From assembly GCA_023486985.1 (NCBI GenBank), contig JAMDEM010000072.1:1-20816 (forward strand): a stretch of DNA of 20,816 nucleotides. The letters run 5' to 3'. Under the pieces are notes generated by a model. The model made no database searches, was not told the origin of the DNA, and saw nothing but the letters and a program-made list of their open reading frames with translations. This stretch comes from Bacillota bacterium. GTDB lineage: Bacteria > Vulcanimicrobiota > JAMDEM01. Below, piece by piece: positions 1-7,003 of the stretch (within the stretch, counting starts at the first letter, position 1; every line of letters starts with the position of its first letter). A program made the position numbers and the translations under genes.

Positions 1-1
1 G

Positions 2-130
2 ACGTTTGTTAAGAGTCTGTGCGGCGGAAATATGCCTCCCCCGGGCGGAGGTCCTGGACCGGGCGGCACTTATATGAATTTGGATCCATCAATTAGAGTC
101 CTTAATCCTACTCTTGATATTAGCTTCTAG
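2..130 (+). CDS. C-terminal fragment of a Gly/Pro-rich protein, FecR-family paralogue
   Basis: Only the last 42 codons are inside the window; the gene enters from the left edge and stops at TAG 128-130. The readable tail contains GGNMPPPGGGPGPGG, almost the same as GGNMPPPGGGTGPGN near the C-terminus of the FecR-domain protein at 1502-2344. I infer that it is the end of a second, paralogous FecR-type exported protein; the FecR domain itself is not visible here. After the shared block the two tails diverge, and this one ends in a hydrophobic/polar stretch finishing DISF. A strong terminator hairpin follows 29 bases later. The frame and stop are clear, but the family assignment rests on low-complexity sequence. 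Confidence 0.6.
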   Translation, partial: TFVKSLCGGNMPPPGGGPGPGGTYMNLDPSIRVLNPTLDISF

Positions 131-158
131 TTCTGCAGTATGAATTTGGGAATTTTAG

Positions 159-187
159 AAAAGCGAGGCACTAATGCCTCGCTTTTT
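159..187 (+). terminator. Rho-independent terminator
   Basis: A perfect 10-bp stem (161-170 with 175-184; AAGCGAGGCA / TGCCTCGCTT) with a 4-base CTAA loop runs into a T run at 183-187. It lies just after the partial CDS ending at 130 and would end its transcript. Confidence 0.85.
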
Positions 188-205
188 GCCGCCCAAAATC
201 CCATC

Positions 206-285
206 CATTTCCTGCTCGTCAAGAAGTTCCAACCAAAACCCGTGCTTTTCACTTCGTGAAACCCTCCCTATTCGGTCGGGACGCA
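206..285 (+). repeat. Dispersed repeat module X, copy 1
   Basis: This 80-bp unit is repeated without a mismatch at 370-449 and, in diverged reverse-complement form, at 12231-12300. It carries an internal hairpin (TTTCAC-TTC-GTGAAA) and ends in CGGTCGGGACGCA. No credible coding potential was seen. Confidence 0.9.
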
Positions 286-294
286 TTGAAACTT

Positions 295-362
295 GCCGCT
301 TCGCTATCGCCGAGCTATCTGCTCGGCTGTAACGAAGGAGACAGGGTTTCGTGGAACCTTCT
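295..362 (+). repeat. Dispersed repeat module Y, copy 1
   Basis: The core hairpin is GCCGAGC-TATCT-GCTCGGC, and the unit ends with GTGGAACCTTCT. Related copies lie at 1239-1306 (same strand) and 12337-12409 (reverse complement). Here it sits between two module X copies, so the 131-521 gap is mostly terminator plus an X-Y-X array plus the lexA promoter. Confidence 0.75.
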
Positions 363-369
363 AGACTCG

Positions 370-449
370 CATTTCCTGCTCGTCAAGAAGTTCCAACCAA
401 AACCCGTGCTTTTCACTTCGTGAAACCCTCCCTATTCGGTCGGGACGCA
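370..449 (+). repeat. Dispersed repeat module X, copy 2
   Basis: Identical over 80 bp to 206-285. It ends only 2 bases before the -35 box of the lexA promoter. Confidence 0.9.
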
Positions 450-451
450 CC

Positions 452-480
452 TTGAATTACTATACTTGTTATGATATAAT
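452..480 (+). promoter_or_regulatory. lexA promoter
   Basis: TTGAAT (452-457) and a perfect TATAAT (475-480) are separated by 17 bp. A TGA immediately precedes the -10, giving an extended -10. It lies 42 bp upstream of the lexA start. I do not see a GAAC/GTTC-type LexA box overlapping it. Confidence 0.75.
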
Positions 481-521
481 GAATCCACGAATTTGCACTA
501 TCATTTACAGGAGGCTGATTC

Positions 522-1145
522 ATGGGTTCCTCCGCACAGACTCTTAACAAACGTCAGAAAGAAATTTTTGAATTTATAAAAAACACCGTTAGGAAAAAAG
601 GATTTCCACCCTCTATCAGAGAGATAGGCGAAGCAGTAGGCGTTTCTTCAAGTTCAACAGTTCACAGCCATCTTCACAGTCTCGAATCAAAAGGATTGAT
701 TAAAAGAGACCCGGCAAAACCAAGAACTATAACTATAGAAGTTGATGAGGAATCCCCTGCGGCAAGGGAAATTCAGTATTACCCACTCTTATCAAAAATC
801 AGTTCTCTTAAACCTGTTATATGCCAGGAAAATGTCTGCGGCACTTTTCCCCTGCCTACGGACTGGGTGGGAGCAAAAAATGTATTTATTATGGAAACCA
901 ACGGTGACAGCATGAAAGAAGCTGCAATTTTAAGCGGCGATCAAATAATAGTAAGAATGCAGGATACGGCAGAGGACGGAGACATAGTTGTAGCAATAGT
1001 CAATGACGAACCTACCGTAAAAAGATATTTCAAAGAACAAGGCTATATAAGACTTGAACCTGATAACCACAGGATGAAGCCTATACTGATAAAGTATGTT
1101 TCAATAATCGGTAAGGTAATAGGTGTTATGAGAAAATTTTGCTAA
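522..1145 (+). CDS. lexA: LexA-like repressor (S24 family)
   Basis: The 207-residue length is normal for LexA, the SOS repressor that self-cleaves when RecA is activated. The N-terminal winged helix (about residues 8-72) reads PPSIREIGEAVG and STVHSHL, very close to LexA of Gram-positives. The C-terminal peptidase domain has the nucleophile Ser130 in GDSM and the general base Lys167 in TVKRY, 37 residues apart as in E. coli LexA. The start ATG has a good AGGAGG at 509-514. The odd point is the cleavage region. Aligned without gaps from PLL (88-90) to the conserved Pro98, the usual Ala-Gly scissile pair is Ser95-Leu96. Self-cleavage may therefore be altered or lost. It is transcribed alone, with its own promoter and terminator. 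The family is certain; the SOS function is inferred. Confidence 0.92.
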   Translation: MGSSAQTLNKRQKEIFEFIKNTVRKKGFPPSIREIGEAVGVSSSSTVHSHLHSLESKGLIKRDPAKPRTITIEVDEESPAAREIQYYPLLSKISSLKPVICQENVCGTFPLPTDWVGAKNVFIMETNGDSMKEAAILSGDQIIVRMQDTAEDGDIVVAIVNDEPTVKRYFKEQGYIRLEPDNHRMKPILIKYVSIIGKVIGVMRKFC

Positions 1146-1177
1146 CCTTCCATAACTAAATCACACAAAAACGCATT

Positions 1178-1212
1178 AAAGTCCCTGCTATTCAAAGGAA
1201 GGGACTTTTTTT
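1178..1212 (+). terminator. Rho-independent terminator of lexA
   Basis: A perfect 9-bp stem, AAAGTCCCT (1178-1186) with AGGGACTTT (1200-1208), overlaps a seven-T run (1206-1212). It begins 33 bp after the lexA stop. Confidence 0.85.
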
Positions 1213-1238
1213 AATAAAGGCAAAGCAAATTTAATTTT

Positions 1239-1306
1239 CCGCTTTGCCTCTCGCCGAGCTGCCAGCTCGGCTTCATCCTTGAAATCAGGGTTTTGCGGAA
1301 CCTTCT
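1239..1306 (+). repeat. Dispersed repeat module Y, copy 2
   Basis: The core hairpin GCCGAGCT-GCC-AGCTCGGC is followed by GAAATCAGGG and TTTTGCGGAACCTTCT, both shared with the reverse-complement copy at 12337-12409. The 1146-1501 gap holds the lexA terminator, this module, a GTAGTGG hairpin unit and an inverted repeat; no gene was seen. Confidence 0.75.
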
Positions 1307-1339
1307 AAGCTACGCACCTTTGCAACTACAACTGCAACA

Positions 1340-1361
1340 GTAGTGGGAGAGCTTGCTCTCC
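1340..1361 (+). repeat. GTAGTGG hairpin half-unit, stem type GGAGAGC
   Basis: GTAGTGG is followed by a hairpin with a 7-bp stem GGAGAGC / GCTCTCC and a TT loop; the last G of the box is the first base of the stem. Same family as the units at 5289-5342, 12015-12072, 12193-12214 and 13686-13770. The left partner is degenerate (AACTAC). Confidence 0.8.
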
Positions 1362-1432
1362 ATAATCAACTGCCCTGAAACATGGCAGCGAAATATCCAA
1401 TCGCAAAATAAAAGGATTTATTTAAATTTTTG

Positions 1433-1467
1433 TCGTATATCAATTTAAACAAAAAGCTGATATACGA
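1433..1467 (+). promoter_or_regulatory. Perfect 10-bp inverted repeat upstream of the FecR gene
   Basis: TCGTATATCA (1433-1442) and TGATATACGA (1458-1467) are perfect inverted copies around a 15-base spacer. They end 34 bp before the chosen start. This could be a regulator site or an mRNA hairpin; there is no T run, so it does not look like a terminator. Confidence 0.4.
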
Positions 1468-1501
1468 AATAATTAAAAAAACAGTGAAAGGGTTGATAGG
1501 A

Positions 1502-2344
1502 ATGCAAAAATACTTAAGACTGGGTATGCTTCTACTTCTGGTCGTCTTTATTTTTTCTTTTTTTATTCAACCGTGCTGGTCCATCTCTCCCGACTGGAAG
1601 CTGGTCGTAAAAGTAAACGGCACTGTTGAAAGCCAGAAAGCTGATTCAACAAAATGGGTCGGGATATGGCAGTCCCGCATGCTTAAGGACGGCGACAAAG
1701 CCCGGACACTGGACAATTCCAGGGCAAACATCCGGCTAGCCGACCAGACAGTGGTCCAGGTTGGATCAAATACAGTTGTAGAAATATCTAAATTTCAATT
1801 AACCGAAAAATCAAGGCTTGCCGAACTAAAGCTCACAGCAGGAAAGGTACGAGTTAATGTAGGCAAATTTGGCGGGAAGGAATCAAAAGTTCAGGTTACC
1901 ACGCCTAATGCAGTTCTTGCGGCGAGAGGAACCGATTTTTATGTCGAGCAGGAAAAGGTTACCAAACAGGGACCCGGCGGAAATACTAATATTATAGTTT
2001 TCAGCGGCACTGTAAATGTAACCTCCGGCGGCGGAAACTTCATGGTATTTGCCGGCAACACTTGCACAATTACCAGCGGCGGAATGATACTTCCCAACCT
2101 CAACAGCTTTCCCTCGGGCGGCGGTGGAATATTTGGCGGCGGCGGTCAGGGCGGTGACGCAGATTTATCCAGTGCAGGAGGACCTCCTCCAAATCAACCC
2201 CCGCCGGCAGGCAATATTATTTCTAATTTCGGCGGAACTCCCGGCGGGAACATGCCGCCTCCAGGCGGCGGCACGGGACCGGGCAACGTCATAGTTAATC
2301 CAACTCAGAACGAGTCGGGCAGTGTCCAGGTACAGATTCAATAA
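1502..2344 (+). CDS. FecR-domain exported protein with Gly/Pro-rich tail
   Basis: A 280-residue protein with a long hydrophobic signal peptide or N-terminal anchor (about residues 7-23). A FecR-type domain covers about residues 45-185, with the recurrent pattern of DGD, ADQTVVQVG, LKLTAGKVRVNV, TPNAVLAARGTDF and FSGTVNV. The C-terminal 75 residues are low-complexity Gly/Pro with GGG and PPPGGG runs, matching the protein fragment at the left edge. Domains of this type occur in TonB-linked anti-sigma factors and in stand-alone envelope proteins. No sigma factor or TonB receptor is nearby, so an envelope or surface role is more likely here. I chose ATG 1502 because it starts the signal peptide; the frame also stays open upstream to a TTG at 1430. 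A lipoprotein gene follows after 30 bp, probably co-transcribed. Confidence 0.75.
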   Translation: MQKYLRLGMLLLLVVFIFSFFIQPCWSISPDWKLVVKVNGTVESQKADSTKWVGIWQSRMLKDGDKARTLDNSRANIRLADQTVVQVGSNTVVEISKFQLTEKSRLAELKLTAGKVRVNVGKFGGKESKVQVTTPNAVLAARGTDFYVEQEKVTKQGPGGNTNIIVFSGTVNVTSGGGNFMVFAGNTCTITSGGMILPNLNSFPSGGGGIFGGGGQGGDADLSSAGGPPPNQPPPAGNIISNFGGTPGGNMPPPGGGTGPGNVIVNPTQNESGSVQVQIQ

Positions 2345-2374
2345 ATTTAATTTATAAAAGCAGGTGAGATAATA

Positions 2375-2899
2375 ATGAAAAGAAAATACTGGTATGCAGG
2401 TTTTCTCGCAATATTGCTTCTTATATCACCTATTTTACTATGGGGATGCGGAGGAGGAGGAAGCGCAGGACTTAGTCCGGTTGCTTCAAGCCCAAGCACG
2501 GGAAGCCTCGGAGTTTCCGTTAATTGGCCGCAGGGGTCTCAGAATTCAAATGTTAAGCTAAATATTCCATCTGGTACCACAAGGTTTGATGTTTATATCG
2601 TTTCCAATAATAGCACTCCTGCAAACGTTTTGAGCACTGCAGTTGAAGTATTCACACCTTACACACCTTACACTCCTTCCACCCCTGCAAGTAATGTTCT
2701 TACTCAGGGAAGCATAATTTTTCCCCAGACTTCTACGACATTTAACAGCCTCAATCCTGGCAATATAATAGTGGAAGTGTTTGGCTATAACAGTTCTAAT
2801 ACTCTTACTTGTTTTGGTTCCAACAGCGCAGTCTTAACTGCGGGAGCTAATACCAATGTAAGCGTGAATATGTCATATTCCCTGGCTGATAAACAATAA
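2375..2899 (+). CDS. Predicted lipoprotein, function unknown
   Basis: A 174-residue protein starting MKRKYWYAGF, with a hydrophobic segment to residue 23 and a lipobox LLWGC. Cys25 would be lipidated after signal peptidase II cleavage. A Gly/Ser-rich linker follows (GGGGSAGL), then a beta-rich extracytoplasmic part with alternating polar and hydrophobic stretches, including a short TPYTPYTPSTP repeat around residues 94-105. I recognise no enzyme motif. It follows the FecR-domain gene by 30 bp, with a CAGGTGAG ribosome site just upstream, so the two probably form an operon of envelope proteins. A long hairpin (2926-2983) follows the stop. Confidence 0.7.
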   Translation: MKRKYWYAGFLAILLLISPILLWGCGGGGSAGLSPVASSPSTGSLGVSVNWPQGSQNSNVKLNIPSGTTRFDVYIVSNNSTPANVLSTAVEVFTPYTPYTPSTPASNVLTQGSIIFPQTSTTFNSLNPGNIIVEVFGYNSSNTLTCFGSNSAVLTAGANTNVSVNMSYSLADKQ

Positions 2900-2925
2900 C
2901 ATAATATGAGGCATTGGAAAATTAC

Positions 2926-2983
2926 TAATATAACCTCAAATCAGGAAACTTTAAAAATTTCCGGTGAATTTGAGGTTATATTA
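2926..2983 (+). repeat. Long perfect inverted repeat after the lipoprotein gene
   Basis: The 16-bp arms TAATATAACCTCAAAT (2926-2941) and ATTTGAGGTTATATTA (2968-2983) are perfect. A smaller inner stem GGAAA/TTTCC (2944-2948 with 2958-2962) lies between them. It could stabilise the 3' end or slow transcription in either direction; no T run follows. Confidence 0.75.
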
Positions 2984-2984
2984 T

Positions 2985-3262
2985 AAACAAGTTTGTTTTC
3001 TCACGTTCTTTCACAGGCGCGCAGCCTGTGATTATAATAGTTCGAAAATAAACAAGTTTGTTTTACGGCATGATACTCCGCAGCAAAGCTGCAGAGTTTT
3101 CAATCGCAAAATAAACAAGTTTGTTTTACGGCATGAGTTGCCTAAGAGGGTTGGAATTTTCACTCTGAACGACGGGTACCCGCCTGAAAGGGGGGTGAGA
3201 ATCTCAATCCGAGATTCTTCGCGATGCTCAGGATGTCTGCGGGGTATTCGATCGCAAAATAA
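2985..3262 (+). repeat. Array of three tandem modular repeats before the cyclase
   Basis: Three units each begin AAACAAGTTTGTTTT (near 2986, 3051 and 3114), a mini-hairpin AAACAA-GT-TTGTTT. Each ends TTCGAAAATA or TCGCAAAATA (3041-3050, 3104-3113, 3252-3261). The middles differ but contain hairpins: CACAGGC-GCGCA-GCCTGTG in unit 1, GCAGC-AAA-GCTGC in unit 2, and AGAATCTC-AATCC-GAGATTCT in unit 3. Unit 3 also has a GGGTACCCGCC module shared with about 12308-12333. The 2900-3277 gap holds this array plus the hairpin at 2926-2983; I see no real gene in it. Confidence 0.75.
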
Positions 3263-3277
3263 CAGGGAAGAATAAAT

Positions 3278-5284
3278 TTGAAGAAAATATTGTCATTTCT
3301 CTCAAAACTTAAAGGCACGTATACACGAAAGCAGCGCACTGCAGCACTTATAATAGGTATTGCTTCCAGCATTCTTTTTATTGTCATAATATCAGCTTAT
3401 ATTGCATTCACAGATGTGGACATGAATCCTTTTGCTTTTGTTGATGACTTTATTTATGACCACTTTGCAAGAATGAGATACGATGCCTCCCTGGAAGCCA
3501 AAAAGGGATTAAAACCAATTTTCAATGAAGATCAGATGCTGAGAGTTGCCTTTATCGAGATAGATGAAGCATCTCTGGCAACACCCGGATTTGGTCAGTG
3601 GCCCCTTCCGCGATCAAAATATGCGGAACTGATTAATAAGCTGGAATCTGCTGGCGTAAAATGTATTGGATTTGATATCTTGTTTACAGAACCTTCACAA
3701 AATCAAAAAGCCGATCAAATTTTTGCCGACACTTTAAAAAAATACAACAATGTTTTTCTTGCCATGATGCATGTTTCTGCCAAGGAAACGGCTGAAAACA
3801 TGGGAAAGGAAACTGAAGGCAAGAAAATTGACATTATAAAACCTTTTCCCCTTTTATATTCAGCTTTAAAAAAAGACAAATCGGAAAATCTGGGTTTTGT
3901 CACTGAATCTCTCGGTTACGGCGGAGTTGTGCGAAATGCTCTTCTTGTTTGGCCTGAAGAGAAAAAAAATAGTCTTTCTCTGGCAACTGTGCTTTATTGT
4001 TTTGCTGAAGGAATTTCTTTCGATTCCGTTCAACTAAGCCCTGCAGGAGATTATATTAAAATCGGGAACATGAAAATTCCTGCCTATAAAGGAGAAGTAT
4101 GGTTAAACTACGGATACATCCCTCCAAAACCCGGAGAGGAACTTGCCAATACACCTGCGGCTTTAGTAAGCAGATACTCAATATCAGATGTTTTATTAAA
4201 GATGGATGATGCTGCAAGAACTGGCGAATTTACGGACAAAATAGTTCTTGTGGGTGTTACTGCTGCGGCCGGATTTGACATCAAAGGCTCCCCATTTGGA
4301 CAAGAGCCGGCAATGTATGCACATGCCAATATTCTTCTCTCTCTTTTAAGCAACAGCTTCATAAAAAGAGCCACGCCTCTTAACCAGTTTATAGTAATTT
4401 TAATTATTGGATTAATCGTGAGCCTTGTAATCCCAGCCATGGATCCACGGATGGGAACAGTGTTTGCAATCTTTTTGGGATTTGGAGTTTACGAATATTC
4501 GTACTGGAATTTCCTCAATAACTCAACTCTCAACTTTATCAGTGCTCCAATGCTGACATTATTTGTATCCTTCGTTTCAATCAACATTTACCATTATACT
4601 GCAGAGCAGAAAGCCAAGAAAAAACTCAGCGGTCTCTTCAAAGAGTTTGCGCCCCTGCCCGATGCTTATCTTGAAGAAATTCTTGCATCAAGCGGAGGAG
4701 CAGTTCTTGGCGGTAAAAAGACTGAAATGAGTATTCTTTTCTCCGATATCCGCGGCTATACAGACCTCTCAGAAAGGCTTGATCCCGTATCAGTAATGGA
4801 AACACTTAACGAATATCATGCTGCCATGGGCCAGATTTTCCATGAAAACGGCGGGACGATATTTGATTACCAGGGAGATGCCCAGATGGTAGTCTTTGGC
4901 ATTGTTGATCCTTCAAAGAAAAACCATGCTTTTTACGCGGTAAAAACCGCCCTGGAAATGCAGAGCAAACTTGCCGAGCTCAGGGAACAATGGCAGAAGG
5001 AAGGCAAGCATTCTTTTGAAATCGGTGTTGGCATCTGCTCGGGCGATGTATCCCTTGGAATCGTTGGAAGCGCCCAGAGAAAGCAGTATGCGGCAATAGG
5101 AGATTCAACCAATGTCGCCGCAAGACTGCAGGGAAAAAGCAAGGAGCTTGACAGCCCGGTCTTAATTGCCGAAACAACCTACGAAAAATGCAAAGATTTG
5201 ATTATTGCCGATGAATTGCCGCCGGTGGCTCTTAAAGGAAAAAGCGAGCTTTTAAAAGTTTACCGGGCTCTTAGAATAAAATAA
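3278..5284 (+). CDS. CHASE2-domain class III nucleotide cyclase
   Basis: A 668-residue membrane receptor cyclase. An N-terminal membrane helix (about 22-44) leads into an extracytoplasmic CHASE2 sensor (about 50-365; RVAFIEIDEASL, WPLPRSKYAEL, IGFDILFTE). Three more membrane helices follow (about 368-388, 393-414, 420-440), then a cytoplasmic class III cyclase domain (about 480-620). The metal-binding Asp490 (FSDIRGYT) and Asp534 (QGDA) and the transition-state Asn612 and Arg616 (TNVAAR) are present. The two positions that select the purine are unusual: Asp530 where cAMP-forming enzymes have Lys, and Ala605 where they have Asp or Thr. It may make cAMP, but specificity cannot be read from sequence. 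The start is TTG with AGGGAAG 7 bases upstream, just after the repeat array. The next gene, 78 bp on, binds cyclic nucleotides. Confidence 0.88.
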   Translation: MKKILSFLSKLKGTYTRKQRTAALIIGIASSILFIVIISAYIAFTDVDMNPFAFVDDFIYDHFARMRYDASLEAKKGLKPIFNEDQMLRVAFIEIDEASLATPGFGQWPLPRSKYAELINKLESAGVKCIGFDILFTEPSQNQKADQIFADTLKKYNNVFLAMMHVSAKETAENMGKETEGKKIDIIKPFPLLYSALKKDKSENLGFVTESLGYGGVVRNALLVWPEEKKNSLSLATVLYCFAEGISFDSVQLSPAGDYIKIGNMKIPAYKGEVWLNYGYIPPKPGEELANTPAALVSRYSISDVLLKMDDAARTGEFTDKIVLVGVTAAAGFDIKGSPFGQEPAMYAHANILLSLLSNSFIKRATPLNQFIVILIIGLIVSLVIPAMDPRMGTVFAIFLGFGVYEYSYWNFLNNSTLNFISAPMLTLFVSFVSINIYHYTAEQKAKKKLSGLFKEFAPLPDAYLEEILASSGGAVLGGKKTEMSILFSDIRGYTDLSERLDPVSVMETLNEYHAAMGQIFHENGGTIFDYQGDAQMVVFGIVDPSKKNHAFYAVKTALEMQSKLAELREQWQKEGKHSFEIGVGICSGDVSLGIVGSAQRKQYAAIGDSTNVAARLQGKSKELDSPVLIAETTYEKCKDLIIADELPPVALKGKSELLKVYRALRIK

Positions 5285-5288
5285 TATC

Positions 5289-5342
5289 AAAGCAAGCTTT
5301 ACCACTACTTGCAACAAACTGTAGTGGCAGACCTTGGTCTGC
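5289..5342 (+). repeat. GTAGTGG element (hairpin-CCACTAC-loop-GTAGTGG-hairpin)
   Basis: The left hairpin AAAGC-AA-GCTTT is followed by ACCACTAC (to 5308). A spacer containing GCAACA leads to GTAGTGG (5321-5327) and the hairpin GCAGACC-TT-GGTCTGC (to 5342). The element is 54 bp and ends 20 bp before the start codon of the cNMP/HD-GYP gene. Confidence 0.85.
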
Positions 5343-5362
5343 AAAAACACCGGGGAGAGAAA

Positions 5363-6973
5363 ATGACTGATACTAAAGTGACGGATACTAAAGAAACAGC
5401 AAAATTTATCTCATCCAATCCTCTCTTTTATTCCCTGTCTCCGCAGGCAATTGACAGCATAGCTCACAAATTTCATGTACAGGATTACGAGCCCGAGGAG
5501 ACAATCATTAACGAAGGAGACCCTGGAGACAGTTTTTATATTATTCAGCACGGGCATGTCAGGGTCGTAAAAATTTCTGATAACGCCGGAGAACTGGTAA
5601 TGGCATTGATGGATCCGGGCCAGGCTTTTGGAGAAATGGCTCTTCTGACCAACCAGCCCCGCTCCGCAACAATAAAAGCAATTGATGGGGTTCGCCTGCT
5701 TCAGCTTTTGCGCGTGGATTTTATGAATCTTATCAGGGATTATCCTGCCTTAATGGTGGAAATGAATAAGCTCCTTGAACAGAGAGTGTCGCTCCTTGAT
5801 ATTTCAGAGATAGAAAAAGCTGAAGAACTAAGAGAAAAATTTAAAGCCGCCAGGCGGGTGGAAATTGACTTTTCTGTCATCGACCTTGTTTCAAGACTTA
5901 ATCTTGCCGCGGGCGGGCAGGCCCAGGCAGATCATTGCAAGGAAACGGCTTTTCTTGCCAAAGAGATGAGCAAGATGCTCTGCCCGATGGTAAGCGACGA
6001 AATATATACCGGAGCATTTCTTCACGAAATAGGAAAAGTATCTGTTAACGAAGATATCCTTGCAAAGGAAAGAGTTGGCGAGCCCCTAACTGCCGAAGAA
6101 GAAACAGAAATGAATAAAATTTATAAAGTGGCTCTTGATATCCTTGAGCCGATTAAGAATGTCCGCCAGCAGATAAGTTTTCTTGAATTCATGGACAGGA
6201 AAGATTACCGGGAAATGCCGATGGAGGCACAAATAGTAAAAGTTGCCAGTGATTTTCAGGAACTGATAAATCCATATTACAGGGGGAAAACCGAAGAAAG
6301 CGCTCTCTTAATAATGCGCAAAAAAAGCGGGAGCCTCTGCCATCCAAAAGTAATTGCCGCCCTGGAAGCCACTCTCAGTAAATTCCAGGAAATGGGCGTG
6401 GAAAAGCAGATAAACTTCATCAGAGCCATGAATAATGCTCTTGATGCAAAGGATCATTATACGCGTGCTCACTGCAGGCACGTTGGTGAAATGGCTCAAA
6501 GAATAGCAGAAAAAATGGGCCTGGAGCGAAAAAGAATGGATTTTTTAAGGCTGGGCTGCGAACTTCATGATGTAGGAAAAATCTGGATACCCTTAAACAT
6601 CCTTAATGCGCCCCGCAAGCTTACCGACCTTGAATTTGAAAGAATGAAAACTCACACAATAGAAAGCGCTAACTTCTTTGCCGTAATACCGGGTATGGAT
6701 GAATTGACATCACTTGTCCGTCATCACCACGAAAAATATGACGGCAGCGGCTACCCTGATAAATTAAAAGAGGAGGAGATACCGCTTCTGGCAAGAATAA
6801 TGGCTGTAGCTGATGTTTACAGCGCTTTGATTACAAAAAGACCGTATAAGGACCCAATGCCGCTGGAAAAAGTCCTTTCCGTTATGGAAAGCATGCAGCC
6901 GGCATCATTTGACCCGGAAATATTCTCGATATACCGTGAAATTATCTTAGAGGATATAAGCTGCCGAGGATAA
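5363..6973 (+). CDS. Cyclic-nucleotide-binding tandem HD-GYP protein (predicted c-di-GMP phosphodiesterase)
   Basis: A 536-residue cytoplasmic protein. A cNMP-binding domain (about residues 20-140) has the phosphate-binding cassette FGEMALLTNQPRSAT, with Glu91 and Arg100 in the usual places. A first HD-like domain (about 180-335) is degenerate: it has LHEIGKV in place of HD and lacks the HHE and GYP motifs. A second HD-GYP domain (about 350-525) is intact, with ELHDVGK (His402/Asp403), HHHEKYDG and GYP at 463-465. HD-GYP domains hydrolyse c-di-GMP. The adjacent cyclase suggests that its product controls this phosphodiesterase, which is inferred from gene order. I chose ATG 5363, with GGGGAGAG upstream, because the in-frame ATG at 5309 lies inside the repeat element and would translate it. 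Confidence 0.85.
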   Translation: MTDTKVTDTKETAKFISSNPLFYSLSPQAIDSIAHKFHVQDYEPEETIINEGDPGDSFYIIQHGHVRVVKISDNAGELVMALMDPGQAFGEMALLTNQPRSATIKAIDGVRLLQLLRVDFMNLIRDYPALMVEMNKLLEQRVSLLDISEIEKAEELREKFKAARRVEIDFSVIDLVSRLNLAAGGQAQADHCKETAFLAKEMSKMLCPMVSDEIYTGAFLHEIGKVSVNEDILAKERVGEPLTAEEETEMNKIYKVALDILEPIKNVRQQISFLEFMDRKDYREMPMEAQIVKVASDFQELINPYYRGKTEESALLIMRKKSGSLCHPKVIAALEATLSKFQEMGVEKQINFIRAMNNALDAKDHYTRAHCRHVGEMAQRIAEKMGLERKRMDFLRLGCELHDVGKIWIPLNILNAPRKLTDLEFERMKTHTIESANFFAVIPGMDELTSLVRHHHEKYDGSGYPDKLKEEEIPLLARIMAVADVYSALITKRPYKDPMPLEKVLSVMESMQPASFDPEIFSIYREIILEDISCRG

Positions 6974-7003
6974 ATCCTTCGGTATTTTCAGGCTTCGTCT
7001 GAG

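Noticed and set aside
450..521. SOS box at the lexA promoter
   Set aside because: I looked for GAAC-N4-GTTC and CTG-N10-CAG type sites and found no convincing match.
2985..3262. CRISPR array
   Set aside because: The repeated heads are short, unit lengths are unequal (about 65, 63 and 147 bp), the middles carry their own hairpins, and no cas gene is near.
2964..3275. 103-residue open frame on the plus strand
   Set aside because: It is a translation of the tandem repeat array; the protein contains the repeated NKFVLRH unit, and no ribosome site or family match is visible.
5309..5362. Upstream ATG for the cNMP/HD-GYP gene
   Set aside because: The extra residues come from the GTAGTGG element; ATG 5363 has a ribosome site and a normal domain start.
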